The notes below the pieces were generated by a model that saw only the letters and a program-made list of their open reading frames with translations, ran no database searches and was not told the origin of the DNA. DNA of 64,000 nucleotides. Source: Enterobacter cloacae complex sp. R_G8. Lineage in GTDB: Bacteria; Pseudomonadota; Gammaproteobacteria; Enterobacterales; Enterobacteriaceae. Location: the NCBI RefSeq assembly GCF_024599795.1, contig NZ_CP102246.1:2728001-2792000 (forward strand), written 5' to 3'. Below, in pieces: positions 35,366 to 45,101 of this stretch. A program made the position numbers and the translations under genes. Positions within the stretch are counted from its first letter, which is position 1; every line of letters starts with the position of its first letter.

Positions 35366-35400
35366 CCCCTTGCCCTAACCCTCTCCCCCCGGGGCGAGGG
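35366..35400. repeat. CCCTAACCCTCTCCCC-type intergenic repeat
   Basis: Directly after the LysR stop lies CCCCTTGCCCTAACCCTCTC followed by CCCCCGGGGCGAGGG, a close relative of the repeats at 15089-15192. The right half can fold back on the left (CCCTCTCCCC with GGGGCGAGGG), and it may act as a transcript 3' end. Confidence 0.7.
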
Positions 35401-35446
35401 TCATTCCTGCGTTCTAATCAATTAATGCGAAATCATTCATTAACAA

Positions 35447-35476
35447 TTGCGTAAAACAATTTAACAGTTCTATCAT
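35447..35476 (+). promoter_or_regulatory. Candidate promoter of the PQQ dehydrogenase gene
   Basis: TTGCGT (35447-35452) and TATCAT (35471-35476) are 18 bp apart and match four of six bases each at -35 and -10. The predicted transcript would start near 35483 and carry a structured leader of about 140 nt. Sequence evidence only. Confidence 0.4.
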
Positions 35477-35542
35477 AGCGGCGAATTCACCAAATGGTTC
35501 GTAAATCATTTGATTGACCCGAATTCAATCGTATTAATCATT

Positions 35543-35609
35543 ATCCCCGCTGCATTTATTACCCACCTGGTACACATTCGGCACACCGTTGTGCCGTGCA
35601 GCGGGGGAT
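35543..35609 (+). promoter_or_regulatory. Nested stem-loops in the leader of the PQQ dehydrogenase gene
   Basis: An outer inverted repeat, ATCCCCGCTGCA (35543-35554) with TGCAGCGGGGGAT (35597-35609, one extra G), closes around an inner perfect hairpin, CGGCACA (35579-35585) with TGTGCCG (35590-35596). The outer stem ends 3 bp before the AAAGGAG ribosome site (35613-35619). It may be an operator dyad or an RNA structure that limits ribosome access. Confidence 0.55.
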
Positions 35610-35624
35610 CTAAAGGAGATAGAG

Positions 35625-38009
35625 ATGGCATTTGGCAACGCGCCACGTGGGATACCCCGTATCCTGCAGTGGCTCCTTGCCGGACTGATGGCGATTATCG
35701 GTCTGGCCGTTGGCGGGTTGGGTTTTAAACTCGTCACCGTAGGCGGAAGTGGATACTTCCTGATCATGGGCGTGGTGATGGTGATTGCCGCGATCCTGAT
35801 TTTCATCAACCGCAGCAGCGGGATCGTGCTATATGGCATCGCGTTTGTCGCGTCGCTGTTCTGGGCGGTAAGCGATGCCGGCTGGGATTTCTGGCCGCTC
35901 TTCTCACGCCTCTTTACCTTTGCGGTTCTGGCGTTCCTGTGTGCCCTCGTCTGGCCGTACCTGCGTGCGGCAAACCGTGAGACGCCGGTGAAAAAAGGCC
36001 CTGCCTTTGGCGTGGCGGCGCTGCTCGCCGTGGCAATGCTGGTTAGCCTCGGCTGGATGTTCAAACCTCAAACCCTGGTGGCAGCGAATGAGCCGGTGCC
36101 AGTGAAACCGGTCGCGGCTGGGGAACAGCAGAAGAACTGGGAACACTGGGGTAACACCACTCACGGGGATCGTTTTGCGGCCCTTGATCAGATCAACAAG
36201 CAGAACGTCAACGAGCTGAAAGTCGCCTGGGTCGCCCATACCGGGGATATCCCGCAGAGCAATGGCTCCGGTGCAGAAGACCAGAACACGCCGCTGCAGA
36301 TCGGTGACACGCTCTACGTCTGTACGCCCTACAGCAAAGTGCTGGCACTCGACGTGGACTCCGGTAAAGAGAAATGGCGTTATGACGCCAAAGCCACGGC
36401 CCCGAACTGGCAGCGCTGCCGTGGGCTGGGCTATTTTGACGATCACGCAAACGTGACAACGTCACAGGCAAATACACAGCCTTCCGCCTGCCCGCGTCGT
36501 CTGTTCCTGCCCACCACCGATGCGCGCCTGATTGCCATTAATGCGGATAACGGTAAAGCCTGCGAGGACTTTGGTGACAAAGGCACCGTGGATCTGAGCG
36601 TGGGCATGGGTGAAATCAAACCAGGCTACTATCAGCAAACCTCTACGCCGCTGGTGGCAGGAAATGTGGTGGTGGTCGGCGGACGCGTGGCGGATAACTA
36701 CTCCACCGGTGAACCGCCGGGCGTGGTGCGCGCCTATGACGTTCATACCGGTAAACTGGCCTGGGCGTGGGATCCGGGTAATCCGAACCTGACTGGCCTG
36801 CCGCCGGAAGGCCAGACCTACACGCGCGGTACGCCGAACGTCTGGTCTGCGATGTCGTATGACGCAAAACTCAACCTGATCTATCTGCCAACCGGTAACG
36901 CCACGCCAGATTTCTGGGCCGGGGAACGTACCGCGCTGGATGATAAATACAGCTCTTCCATCGTGGCCGTTGACGCCACCACCGGCCAGGTCCGCTGGCA
37001 TTTCCAGACCACCCACCACGATCTGTGGGATTTCGATCTGCCTTCTCAACCGCTGCTGTACGATCTGCCAGACGGTAAAGGCGGAACCACGCCGGTACTG
37101 GTGCAGACCAGTAAACAGGGCATGATCTTTATGCTCAACCGCGAAACCGGCAAACCGGTGGCGAAAGTGGAAGAACGCCCGGTCCCGGTGGGTAACGTGC
37201 AGGGCGAACGCTACTCCCCGACGCAGCCGTATTCCGTTGGGATGCCGATGATTGGCAACCAGACCCTGACCGAATCCGACATGTGGGGCGCGACGCCTGT
37301 CGACCTGCTGCTGTGCCGCATTCAGTTTAAAGAGATGCGCCATCAGGGCGTCTTTACCCCGCCGGGTCTCGATCGTTCCCTGCAGTTCCCTGGCTCACTG
37401 GGCGGGATGAACTGGGGCAGCGTCTCGGTCGATCCGAACAACGGCCTGATGTTCGTCAACGATATGCGTCTGGGTCTGGCCAACTACATGGTACCGCGCG
37501 CCAGCGTGGCGAAAGACGCCAGCGGGATTGAGATGGGTATTGTGCCTATGGACGGCACGCCGTTCGGCGCCATGCGCGAGCGTTTCCTGTCACCGCTGGG
37601 TATTCCGTGCCAGAAACCGCCGTTTGGCACGATGTCCGCGGTTGACCTGAAATCCGGCAAGCTGGTGTGGCAGGTTCCGGTGGGCACCGTGGAAGATACC
37701 GGCCCGCTGGGCATCCGCATGCATATGCCGATCCCGATCGGGATGCCGACCCTTGGCGCGTCACTCTCCACCCAGTCTGGGCTGCTGTTCTTTGCCGGCA
37801 CTCAGGATTTCTACCTGCGCGCGTTCGATACCGCCACCGGAAAAGAGATCTGGAAAGACCGTCTGCCGGTCGGCAGCCAGTCCGGGCCTATGACCTACGT
37901 TTCACCGAAAACCGGTAAACAGTACATCGTCATTAACGCTGGCGGCGCCCGCCAGTCACCGGATCGCGGTGATTACGTTATCGCGTATGCGTTACCCGAT
38001 AAAAAGTAA
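35625..38009 (+). CDS. Membrane-bound PQQ-dependent dehydrogenase (glucose/quinate/shikimate family)
   Basis: A 794-aa quinoprotein, about the length of E. coli Gcd (796 aa). Residues 1-150 hold five transmembrane helices, and the rest is an eight-bladed beta-propeller in the periplasm (ENWEHWGNTTHGDRFA-type start; tryptophan-docking motifs such as GKEKWRYDAKA, VRWHFQTTHHDLWDFDLPSQP and GKEIWKDRLPVG). It oxidises a sugar or cyclic polyol and passes electrons to ubiquinone. The sequence differs from E. coli Gcd at many sites, so it may be a paralogue acting on quinate, shikimate or another substrate. ATG 35625 follows TAAAGGAG. No PQQ synthesis genes are in the window. Confidence 0.88.
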   Translation: MAFGNAPRGIPRILQWLLAGLMAIIGLAVGGLGFKLVTVGGSGYFLIMGVVMVIAAILIFINRSSGIVLYGIAFVASLFWAVSDAGWDFWPLFSRLFTFAVLAFLCALVWPYLRAANRETPVKKGPAFGVAALLAVAMLVSLGWMFKPQTLVAANEPVPVKPVAAGEQQKNWEHWGNTTHGDRFAALDQINKQNVNELKVAWVAHTGDIPQSNGSGAEDQNTPLQIGDTLYVCTPYSKVLALDVDSGKEKWRYDAKATAPNWQRCRGLGYFDDHANVTTSQANTQPSACPRRLFLPTTDARLIAINADNGKACEDFGDKGTVDLSVGMGEIKPGYYQQTSTPLVAGNVVVVGGRVADNYSTGEPPGVVRAYDVHTGKLAWAWDPGNPNLTGLPPEGQTYTRGTPNVWSAMSYDAKLNLIYLPTGNATPDFWAGERTALDDKYSSSIVAVDATTGQVRWHFQTTHHDLWDFDLPSQPLLYDLPDGKGGTTPVLVQTSKQGMIFMLNRETGKPVAKVEERPVPVGNVQGERYSPTQPYSVGMPMIGNQTLTESDMWGATPVDLLLCRIQFKEMRHQGVFTPPGLDRSLQFPGSLGGMNWGSVSVDPNNGLMFVNDMRLGLANYMVPRASVAKDASGIEMGIVPMDGTPFGAMRERFLSPLGIPCQKPPFGTMSAVDLKSGKLVWQVPVGTVEDTGPLGIRMHMPIPIGMPTLGASLSTQSGLLFFAGTQDFYLRAFDTATGKEIWKDRLPVGSQSGPMTYVSPKTGKQYIVINAGGARQSPDRGDYVIAYALPDKK

Positions 38010-38015
38010 GGGATG

Positions 38016-38043
38016 AAAAAAGGGACCGAAAGGTCCCTTTTTT
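38016..38043. terminator. Bidirectional rho-independent terminator
   Basis: AAAAAAGGGACC, loop GAAA, GGTCCCTTTTTT: a 12-bp perfect inverted repeat with an A-run on one side and a T-run on the other. It lies between the convergent ends of the PQQ dehydrogenase and chemoreceptor genes and can serve both. Confidence 0.95.
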
Positions 38044-38058
38044 ATGCCCGGTGGCGAC

Positions 38059-39753
38059 TCAGAACGTCTCCCAGTTATCCCCGTTATTCACAACCGCCGG
38101 ACGTAGTGCAGCAGGTTTAACTGCCGCAGAGCTCTGCTGTTCAGTACGCCCCTGAGTCTTGCCGCTCAGGCGAAATGCGCCCACCGCCTCGGTCAGACGT
38201 GCACCCTGTTCTTCCAGCGACGCCGCCGCGGCGGAAGCCTCTTCCACCAGCGAGGCGTTCTGCTGGGTCACTTTATCCATCTCAGAAATCGCCTGGCTCA
38301 CCTGTACAATGCCACGGCTCTGTTCATCAGACGCGGCGGCGATCTCCAGCATAATGTCCGTCACGCGTTTAACTGCTTCGACGATTTCATTCATGGTGTT
38401 ACCGGCGGCAACAACTTCACCCGAGCCCTGATCAATCAGCGAAACGGATTCGTTGATCAGACTTTCGATCTCTTTGGCGGCATTCGCACTGCGGCTTGCC
38501 AGAGTGCGAACTTCGCTTGCCACCACGGCAAACCCGCGCCCTTGCTCACCCGCACGCGCCGCTTCTACCGCCGCGTTGAGCGCCAGAATATTGGTCTGGA
38601 AGGCGATACTGTTAATCACGGCGGTAATTTCGGAAATCTTCTTCGAACTGGTGGAGATATTGCCCATGGTTTTCACCACCCCGGAGACCATCTGGCCACC
38701 CCGGCTGGCTTTACCGGAAGCGTCTTCTGCCAGCTTGCTGGCATGGTGCGCGTTATCGGCGTTCTGTTTCACGGTTGCGGTGAGCTGCTCCATGCTGGCC
38801 GCCGTCTGCTCAATGGCCGCGGCCTGCTGCTCGGTACGGGAAGAGAGATCGGTGTTGCCTGCGGAGATTTCGCTGGTGCCACGATAGATCTCTTCCGCCC
38901 CCTGACGCACGGTACCGACGGTATTCTCCAGCGAGTGCTGCATGGTTTGCAGGTCGCGCGTCAGGCGGCCAATTTCGCTGCGTCCGGCCACATCGTCCGG
39001 CATGGTCAGGTCGCCTTTGGCGATATTTTCAATGCGTTTCGCGGCGCGCTGCAGCGGGGTGATCACCGTGCGACGCAGCACGACAAAGGTCATGGCCGTC
39101 AGCACCAGCGCCAGGGCAAACGCGCCCACCATAAACATCAGGCCCAGCTGTGTGCGGCTGTGTGCCTTAACCGTCAGGGCGTTCGCGCGCTCGGTGCGGA
39201 TCTTTATCGCCTTCAGCAGCACGGCGTTGTATGCGTCATCCAGCGGGCGGGCGCTTTCGTTTTCATGGTTAATGATGGCTTCAAACATGCCGTTTTTAGC
39301 AAACTTAAGCATCGGCTGCAGGCCTGCGATATAGGCGTCATAGCGTGTTTTCAGATCGGCATCCAGCGCTTCATCCTCAGGCGTACGAACCGGGCGAGTG
39401 ATGTAGGCGTTAAACCCTTCCTGAGACTGCTTGATCCGTTTTTCCGCCTCAGCGATGTTTTGCTTCATCGCATCCATTTCTGCGATACGGCTCGCCGCCC
39501 CGGCGTGGATCATGTTGATACGCGCGGTTCGCAAATGATTAGAGCTGTTTGATAGCCCCATACGCACCTGAATTTCAGACGTGACATCCTGCTGATCGGT
39601 GTCGGCCTGTAAAAGGAAATAACCCGCCAGACCTGCGCTCAAGGCAAATAGCAGAATAATGCCACCGAGAATGGAGGAAAACAGCGGAACCAGCCTGATG
39701 TGATGCAAGAAGCCCAGCTTGCGCTGCGCTGGCATCGAAGTAGTGTTGTCCAT
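38059..39753 (-). CDS. trg: Trg-like methyl-accepting chemotaxis protein with NWETF tail
   Basis: A 564-aa inner-membrane chemoreceptor. TM1 is at about residues 25-45 and TM2 near 210-230, flanking a four-helix periplasmic sensor; then HAMP and a signalling hairpin with the conserved [21 protein letters not shown] tip segment. The N-terminal half ([35 protein letters not shown]; [16 protein letters not shown]) matches E. coli Trg, which senses ribose and galactose via binding proteins. Unlike E. coli Trg, as I recall it, the protein ends in NWETF, the CheR/CheB tether. ATG 39753 follows AAGAGAG. A sigma-28 promoter is visible upstream. Confidence 0.82.
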   Translation of the reverse strand: MDNTTSMPAQRKLGFLHHIRLVPLFSSILGGIILLFALSAGLAGYFLLQADTDQQDVTSEIQVRMGLSNSSNHLRTARINMIHAGAASRIAEMDAMKQNIAEAEKRIKQSQEGFNAYITRPVRTPEDEALDADLKTRYDAYIAGLQPMLKFAKNGMFEAIINHENESARPLDDAYNAVLLKAIKIRTERANALTVKAHSRTQLGLMFMVGAFALALVLTAMTFVVLRRTVITPLQRAAKRIENIAKGDLTMPDDVAGRSEIGRLTRDLQTMQHSLENTVGTVRQGAEEIYRGTSEISAGNTDLSSRTEQQAAAIEQTAASMEQLTATVKQNADNAHHASKLAEDASGKASRGGQMVSGVVKTMGNISTSSKKISEITAVINSIAFQTNILALNAAVEAARAGEQGRGFAVVASEVRTLASRSANAAKEIESLINESVSLIDQGSGEVVAAGNTMNEIVEAVKRVTDIMLEIAAASDEQSRGIVQVSQAISEMDKVTQQNASLVEEASAAAASLEEQGARLTEAVGAFRLSGKTQGRTEQQSSAAVKPAALRPAVVNNGDNWETF

Positions 39754-39805
39754 GACCGTCGACTCTCTTGTAGGTAAGATGCGTAAAAACACGCCTGTTA
39801 GATAG

Positions 39806-39832
39806 TCATCGGCACGGCTGAGATTTAGATTA
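39806..39832 (-). promoter_or_regulatory. Sigma-28 (FliA) promoter of the chemoreceptor gene
   Basis: On the minus strand, TAAT, 15 bp, GCCGATGA. The flagellar sigma-28 consensus is TAAA, 15 bp, GCCGATAA, so only one base differs in each half. It ends 53 bp upstream of the start codon, consistent with expression together with the flagellar class 3 genes. Confidence 0.8.
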
Positions 39833-39912
39833 CGGCTAAAAACGCCGCACTGGTCACACTTTAGAGAAGATTATTAAAGAAACGCCAGCGGCAAAAACCG
39901 CTGGCAGAAGAG

Positions 39913-41338
<1,426 letters not shown>

Positions 41339-41350
41339 ACGGCCTCCTGA

Positions 41351-41370
41351 TACTATAGGGGGGTATGGTA
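41351..41370 (-). promoter_or_regulatory. FrmR operator
   Basis: TACTATA-GGGGGG-TATGGTA, an inverted repeat around a six-G tract. This is the CsoR/RcnR-type operator layout (T-rich inverted ends around a G/C tract) and is very like the E. coli frmR operator. On the minus strand it overlaps a TATAGT -10 element and ends 12 bp from the frmR start codon. Confidence 0.85.
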
Positions 41371-41910
41371 CCTTTTTAAGCAACATTGTGTAAACAACAG
41401 CTTTCATAGGGTTATCAGGCCCCGGAAGGGCATTATCATACATAAGTAATTCTGAATGATTTCTCTTTGAAATGCTGGCCTCAACATTTGAATTCAGCCA
41501 TTTTTTATGGCTAAGCCAAAAAAAAGCGTCAGTAGCACCCCTTATTCGGTGGAATAGATAAGCAGCATTGATAATAATTCAAAAAGCCTTCTAAACCTTA
41601 AACCTGGTAACAGGTTGAAATGAAATGATTTCAGGCATGATTAAGTTTTCCTTAATAATAAAGGCTTCTACGTAATCTTATTTTTTTGCATTCATAACCT
41701 GTAAACGGTCAAAATCAAACCACTCCACTTACTCATTAGATAAATAATTCTAAATAATTATCGAAACCATATTACGCAAGCCATTGTTATATATGAATAA
41801 AAAGCGATATAACTAAAAATAACGATCAATATCAATGAGTTACAACATTGATCGATGTCTGATCACGTGCTAAACCTAAATCCAGGTAACAATATCTTAT
41901 GGAGAAGAGT
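41371..41910. other. AT-rich intergenic region with several dyads
   Basis: About 540 bp without a gene, much lower in GC than the surroundings. It holds the palindrome AACCTGGTAACAGGTT (41601-41616), related fragments AACCTGTAAAC near 41697 and AACCTAAATCCAGGT near 41873-41887, and an 8-bp dyad CGATCAAT/ATTGATCG (41823-41830 and 41847-41854). It is probably the control region of the orphan gene that follows, and its base composition suggests H-NS binding or horizontal acquisition. Confidence 0.6.
41601..41616. promoter_or_regulatory. Palindrome AACCTGGTAACAGGTT
   Basis: A 6-bp inverted pair, AACCTG and CAGGTT, with a 4-bp spacer, about 300 bp upstream of the orphan gene. A near copy lies at 46661-46677 before the EAL regulator. 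ACCTG/CAGGT dyads recall targets of LuxR-type helix-turn-helix proteins. Confidence 0.5.
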
Positions 41911-42282
41911 ATGATGTCGTGGCGAGTATTAAGTTCTGTCATTTGCCCTAACACAGGAATCGTTTATTCGCATATTGTTGGTTTGAAATTATTAAGATTA
42001 ATAATTTGGTACGAGAGTGACATCTATCTTTTGCCCGGAGACAGAATACATACAACGAAAAATGGAATTTTTGTAAATGGCGTGTTTAACCAAATCTCCC
42101 TTTATAACGTCTCGCCATACAATGAGAACCTGTGGTACGAAATAAAAAACAAAATGGCCTGTCCTTTCAATAAAAATCTGGATTCTGAAGACTGCTCATA
42201 CGCTGAGCATTGCAATGCGCGCAAATGCCCGCACGGATTTGAGACAACCCCTTTGATAATAAGCGTGCCTCGCGATAGCTAA
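41911..42282 (+). CDS. Orphan protein with a cysteine-rich C-terminal segment
   Basis: Not recognised. It is a 123-aa product encoded in AT-rich DNA. The N-terminal 85 residues are moderately hydrophobic with no clear signal peptide. Residues about 84-107 hold four cysteines and two histidines in the order C, C, C, H-nearby, C, C (MACPFNKN, EDCSYAEHCN, ARKCPHGF), a pattern that could bind zinc or an iron-sulfur cluster. Start: GGAGAAG precedes two adjacent ATGs (41911 and 41914); the ATG at 41899 overlaps that ribosome site. It stands alone after a long AT-rich leader. Horizontal origin is likely; function unknown. Confidence 0.65.
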   Translation: MMSWRVLSSVICPNTGIVYSHIVGLKLLRLIIWYESDIYLLPGDRIHTTKNGIFVNGVFNQISLYNVSPYNENLWYEIKNKMACPFNKNLDSEDCSYAEHCNARKCPHGFETTPLIISVPRDS

Positions 42283-42452
42283 TCATTTAATAAGTTAGCT
42301 TTTGGATCCGCTGCCCCCTGTTACAGGGACCGCATGCTTAACATTTATTATACTGAGATACCAACTGAAACCCTATCAGTTACGGCATCCGTGCGCCTGT
42401 CGATGACTTGCGGCAGGCGCACGGTCATATCTCGGATAATATATTTTATTAA

Positions 42453-43376
42453 TCATCTATCACCCCGTTGCGCCAGCGCTTGCAACTCTTCTTTCAGCCA
42501 GCGGGTTGCGCCCCGCTGACCACTGCGTTTATGCGAGTAAATTTTCACGTCAAATTTTTGAATAGAGAACGGTAAGGTAAAAATGTTGATATTCACTGCC
42601 GCCTTCAGCTTTTCGGCCGCATAGCGGGGAATGGCCATCAGCAGATCGCTTTGCGCCACGATAAACGGTGCGCTGAGCATCGACGGGGTTTTGATCGCAA
42701 TGTGCCGGGTATAGCCGAGCTCCTCCAGGCGTAAATCCAGCACGCCCTGCTTCTCATTCCAGGGGGTGACTACCAGATGGCGGGCCGCGAGATAATCCTC
42801 CAGCGTCAGACGCGTCCGGCTTGTGTTGCTGATGACCACATACTCATCTTCAAACCAGCTTATCTCCTCCAGTTCAGGATGGCGGATCTCCTCCGCCGTA
42901 CTGAAACCGAGCGCCAGATCCACTTCGCCCGCCAGCAGCTCCGTCAGCGCGGGGCTGTGTGGCAGATAGCGCAGCTCAAAACGCAAACCCGGCGCGGCAT
43001 CCTGCAATGTGTGCATCAGGGCCGGGAATATACAAAGCGCGGTAAAATCCGTAATCGCAATGTGCAGGCTCTCGCTACTTTTGGCCGCGTCAAACTCCGG
43101 CTGCGGGGTAAGCTCATGATTAAGGAACGACAAAGCAGAAGCAATGGACGGCGCGAGCTGTGTGGCATAGACGCTGGGTGATATGCGATGCCCTTCGCGA
43201 AAAAATAGCGGATCGTTCAGCGTCGTTCGCAAACGTGACAGTGCATGGCTCAGTGCCGATGTGCTCATCGCTAACTCATCGGCTGCCAGGCGAACCGAAC
43301 GGTGACGGTAAATGGCGTCGAAAACGGGCAGCAGGTTTAAATCAAGACGTCTCAGAGCCGGATGCATAATATTCAT
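42453..43376 (-). CDS. LysR-family transcriptional regulator
   Basis: A 307-aa LysR-type regulator of the NodD/SyrM-like branch: LNLLPVFDAIYRHRSVRLAADEL at the start, HTH with MSTSALSHALSRLR, then PLFFREGHRISPSVYA. The effector domain is complete (FELRYLPHSPALTELLAGEVDLALG; VAQSDLLMAIPRYAAEKL). The start may be 43376 or 43367; neither has a strong ribosome site. It is divergent from a GNAT acetyltransferase gene over 85 bp and may control it. Downstream is the AT-rich orphan region. Confidence 0.85.
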   Translation of the reverse strand: MNIMHPALRRLDLNLLPVFDAIYRHRSVRLAADELAMSTSALSHALSRLRTTLNDPLFFREGHRISPSVYATQLAPSIASALSFLNHELTPQPEFDAAKSSESLHIAITDFTALCIFPALMHTLQDAAPGLRFELRYLPHSPALTELLAGEVDLALGFSTAEEIRHPELEEISWFEDEYVVISNTSRTRLTLEDYLAARHLVVTPWNEKQGVLDLRLEELGYTRHIAIKTPSMLSAPFIVAQSDLLMAIPRYAAEKLKAAVNINIFTLPFSIQKFDVKIYSHKRSGQRGATRWLKEELQALAQRGDR

Positions 43377-43461
43377 CGTTTGTTGATTTCATTGCACTTA
43401 ATTCTTCGGACAATACTCCGTATGCTTAGCGCCATCAATCGCAAAACATGCAGGAACAACC

Positions 43462-43938
43462 ATGAGCATTACTATTCGTCAGGCCCGCCCCGAGGATGCG
43501 GCGGCCATTTACGCCATGATTTATGAGCTGGCGGTCTATGAAAAAGCGCCGGAAGAAGTGATCACCACGCCGGACGAGATCCGCGAAACCCTCTTTGCCG
43601 CAGACAGTAAAACCGAAGCGCTGATCGCAGAGTTTGAAGGTAAGATCGCTGGCTATGCCGTGTTCTTCACCAGCTATTCAACCTGGCTTGGCCGCAACGG
43701 TATCTATATGGAAGACCTGTATGTATCCCCGGATTATCGCGGTAAAGGCGCGGGAAGAGCCTTGCTGAAACACATCGCGCAACTCGCTGTAAAACGTCAG
43801 TGTGGTCGTCTGGAATGGAGCGTACTGGACTGGAACCAGCCGGCAATCGACTTCTACCTGAGCATTGGCGCCCTGCCGCAGTCCGAGTGGGTGCGCTATC
43901 GCCTGGATGGAGAAGCGCTGCGGACATTCGCCGGATAA
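43462..43938 (+). CDS. GNAT-family N-acetyltransferase, SSAT-like
   Basis: A 158-aa acetyl-CoA-dependent acetyltransferase resembling the spermidine/spermine and thialysine acetyltransferase group (SAT1/SAT2). Evidence is IRQARPEDAAAIYAMIYELAVYEKAPE at the N terminus, motif A YVSPDYRGKGAGRALL (residues about 90-105) for CoA binding, and EWSVLDWNQPAIDFYLSIGA as motif B. No signal peptide, so it is cytosolic. The acceptor may be a polyamine or a lysine analogue, but GNAT substrates are hard to predict. Divergent from a LysR regulator. Confidence 0.85.
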   Translation: MSITIRQARPEDAAAIYAMIYELAVYEKAPEEVITTPDEIRETLFAADSKTEALIAEFEGKIAGYAVFFTSYSTWLGRNGIYMEDLYVSPDYRGKGAGRALLKHIAQLAVKRQCGRLEWSVLDWNQPAIDFYLSIGALPQSEWVRYRLDGEALRTFAG

Positions 43939-44021
43939 ACGCGTCGCGCTCAGCATAGATCCCGGCTGTGCGGGATGTATGCTACAATTCCATAAATTTC
44001 ATTAACATATTGTTGAATACC

Positions 44022-44690
44022 ATGAGCACAGCCCCTTTCATTCGTCCTCAACTTACCCTGCCAGACGGCGCTGATAAACTGCTGCTGCACTCCTGCTGTG
44101 CGCCCTGCTCCGGCGAAGTGATGGAGGCCATTCAGGCCTCGGGCATTGATTACACCATCTTCTTCTATAACCCCAATATCCACCCGCAAAAGGAGTACCT
44201 CATCCGTAAGGAAGAGAATATTCGTTTTGCTGAAAAACACGGCGTGCCCTTTGTCGATGCGGATTACGATACGGATAACTGGTTTGAACGCGCAAAAGGG
44301 ATGGAATGGGAGCCTGAGCGTGGGATCCGCTGCACCATGTGCTTCGACATGCGTTTCGAACGCACGGCGTTATACGCGGCGGAAAATGGTTTCAGCGTGA
44401 TCAGCAGCTCCCTTGGCATCTCGCGCTGGAAGAATATGCAGCAGATCAATGATTGCGGTCATCGTGCAGCAGCCCACTATCCGGGCATGGTCTACTGGGA
44501 TTATAACTGGCGCAAACAAGGCGGCTCATCGCGCATGATTGAGATCAGCAAGCGCGAACAGTTCTATCAGCAGGAGTACTGCGGGTGCGTGTATTCACTG
44601 CGGGACAGCAACCTACACCGCAAGTCTCAGGGACGCCCTCTCATCAAAATCGGCAAACTGTTTTACGGCAAAGAGGAATCCGACGAGTAA
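44022..44690 (+). CDS. queH: QueH, epoxyqueuosine reductase
   Basis: A 222-aa DUF208 protein that makes the last step of queuosine synthesis, reducing epoxyqueuosine in tRNA. The cysteines that bind the iron-sulfur cluster and a second metal are present: [10 protein letters not shown] (Cys25, Cys26, Cys29), [13 protein letters not shown] near residue 105 and EYCGCVYSL near 188. It is unrelated to the cobalamin-dependent QueG used by E. coli. The ATG at 44022 is preferred over an upstream frame. The gene stands alone. Confidence 0.93.
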   Translation: MSTAPFIRPQLTLPDGADKLLLHSCCAPCSGEVMEAIQASGIDYTIFFYNPNIHPQKEYLIRKEENIRFAEKHGVPFVDADYDTDNWFERAKGMEWEPERGIRCTMCFDMRFERTALYAAENGFSVISSSLGISRWKNMQQINDCGHRAAAHYPGMVYWDYNWRKQGGSSRMIEISKREQFYQQEYCGCVYSLRDSNLHRKSQGRPLIKIGKLFYGKEESDE

Positions 44691-44799
44691 GACAGCATTC
44701 CAGGGGAGACATATCCGAAAACGCGCCTGAATCAGCATTGTGCCTCTCAGATGGCCAAATAGCGGCTATCCTTTAAGTTATCCACAAAAGGAGGTAACA

Positions 44800-45072
44800 A
44801 TGTCTGATTTCGACGCTGATAAAAATGCACAGTACGCTGGTGATAAAGCGAAAAATAAACTCGACGAACTGACAGGCTCTGCACAGCAGCAGTTTGGTGA
44901 ATTCGTTGACTCCCCCAAACATCAGGTGAAAGGTGCAGCACGTAAATATGCTGCGCAGGCCAGTGATGCCGTTTCTGATGTCACTGAAGCGGTCAGAAAT
45001 AACCCGCTTACCGGCCTGATTGCGGCTGGGGCAGTGGGTATTGTTCTTGGCCTGTTACTCGGCCGTAAATAA
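44800..45072 (+). CDS. DUF883 (ElaB/YqjD-type) C-tail-anchored protein
   Basis: A 90-aa protein. Residues 1-70 are charged, helical and coiled-coil-like (AGDKAKNKLDELTGSAQQQF; AARKYAAQASDAVSDVTEAVRNNP), and the end is a glycine-rich transmembrane segment LTGLIAAGAVGIVLGLLLGRK-like, as in YqjD, ElaB and YgaM. In E. coli those are inner-membrane proteins of stationary phase, two of which associate with ribosomes. AAAGGAGG precedes the ATG. The N-terminal part also recalls CsbD-like stress proteins. Single gene with its own terminator. Confidence 0.85.
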   Translation: MSDFDADKNAQYAGDKAKNKLDELTGSAQQQFGEFVDSPKHQVKGAARKYAAQASDAVSDVTEAVRNNPLTGLIAAGAVGIVLGLLLGRK

Positions 45073-45076
45073 TTTC

Positions 45077-45100
45077 AGGCCCCACGGGGCCTTATTTTTC
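45077..45100 (+). terminator. Rho-independent terminator
   Basis: AGGCCCC, 2-nt AC, GGGGCCT, then TATTTTTC. The perfect 7-bp stem begins 4 bp after the DUF883 stop. It also marks the end of the convergent EAL gene. Confidence 0.85.
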
Positions 45101-45101
45101 A

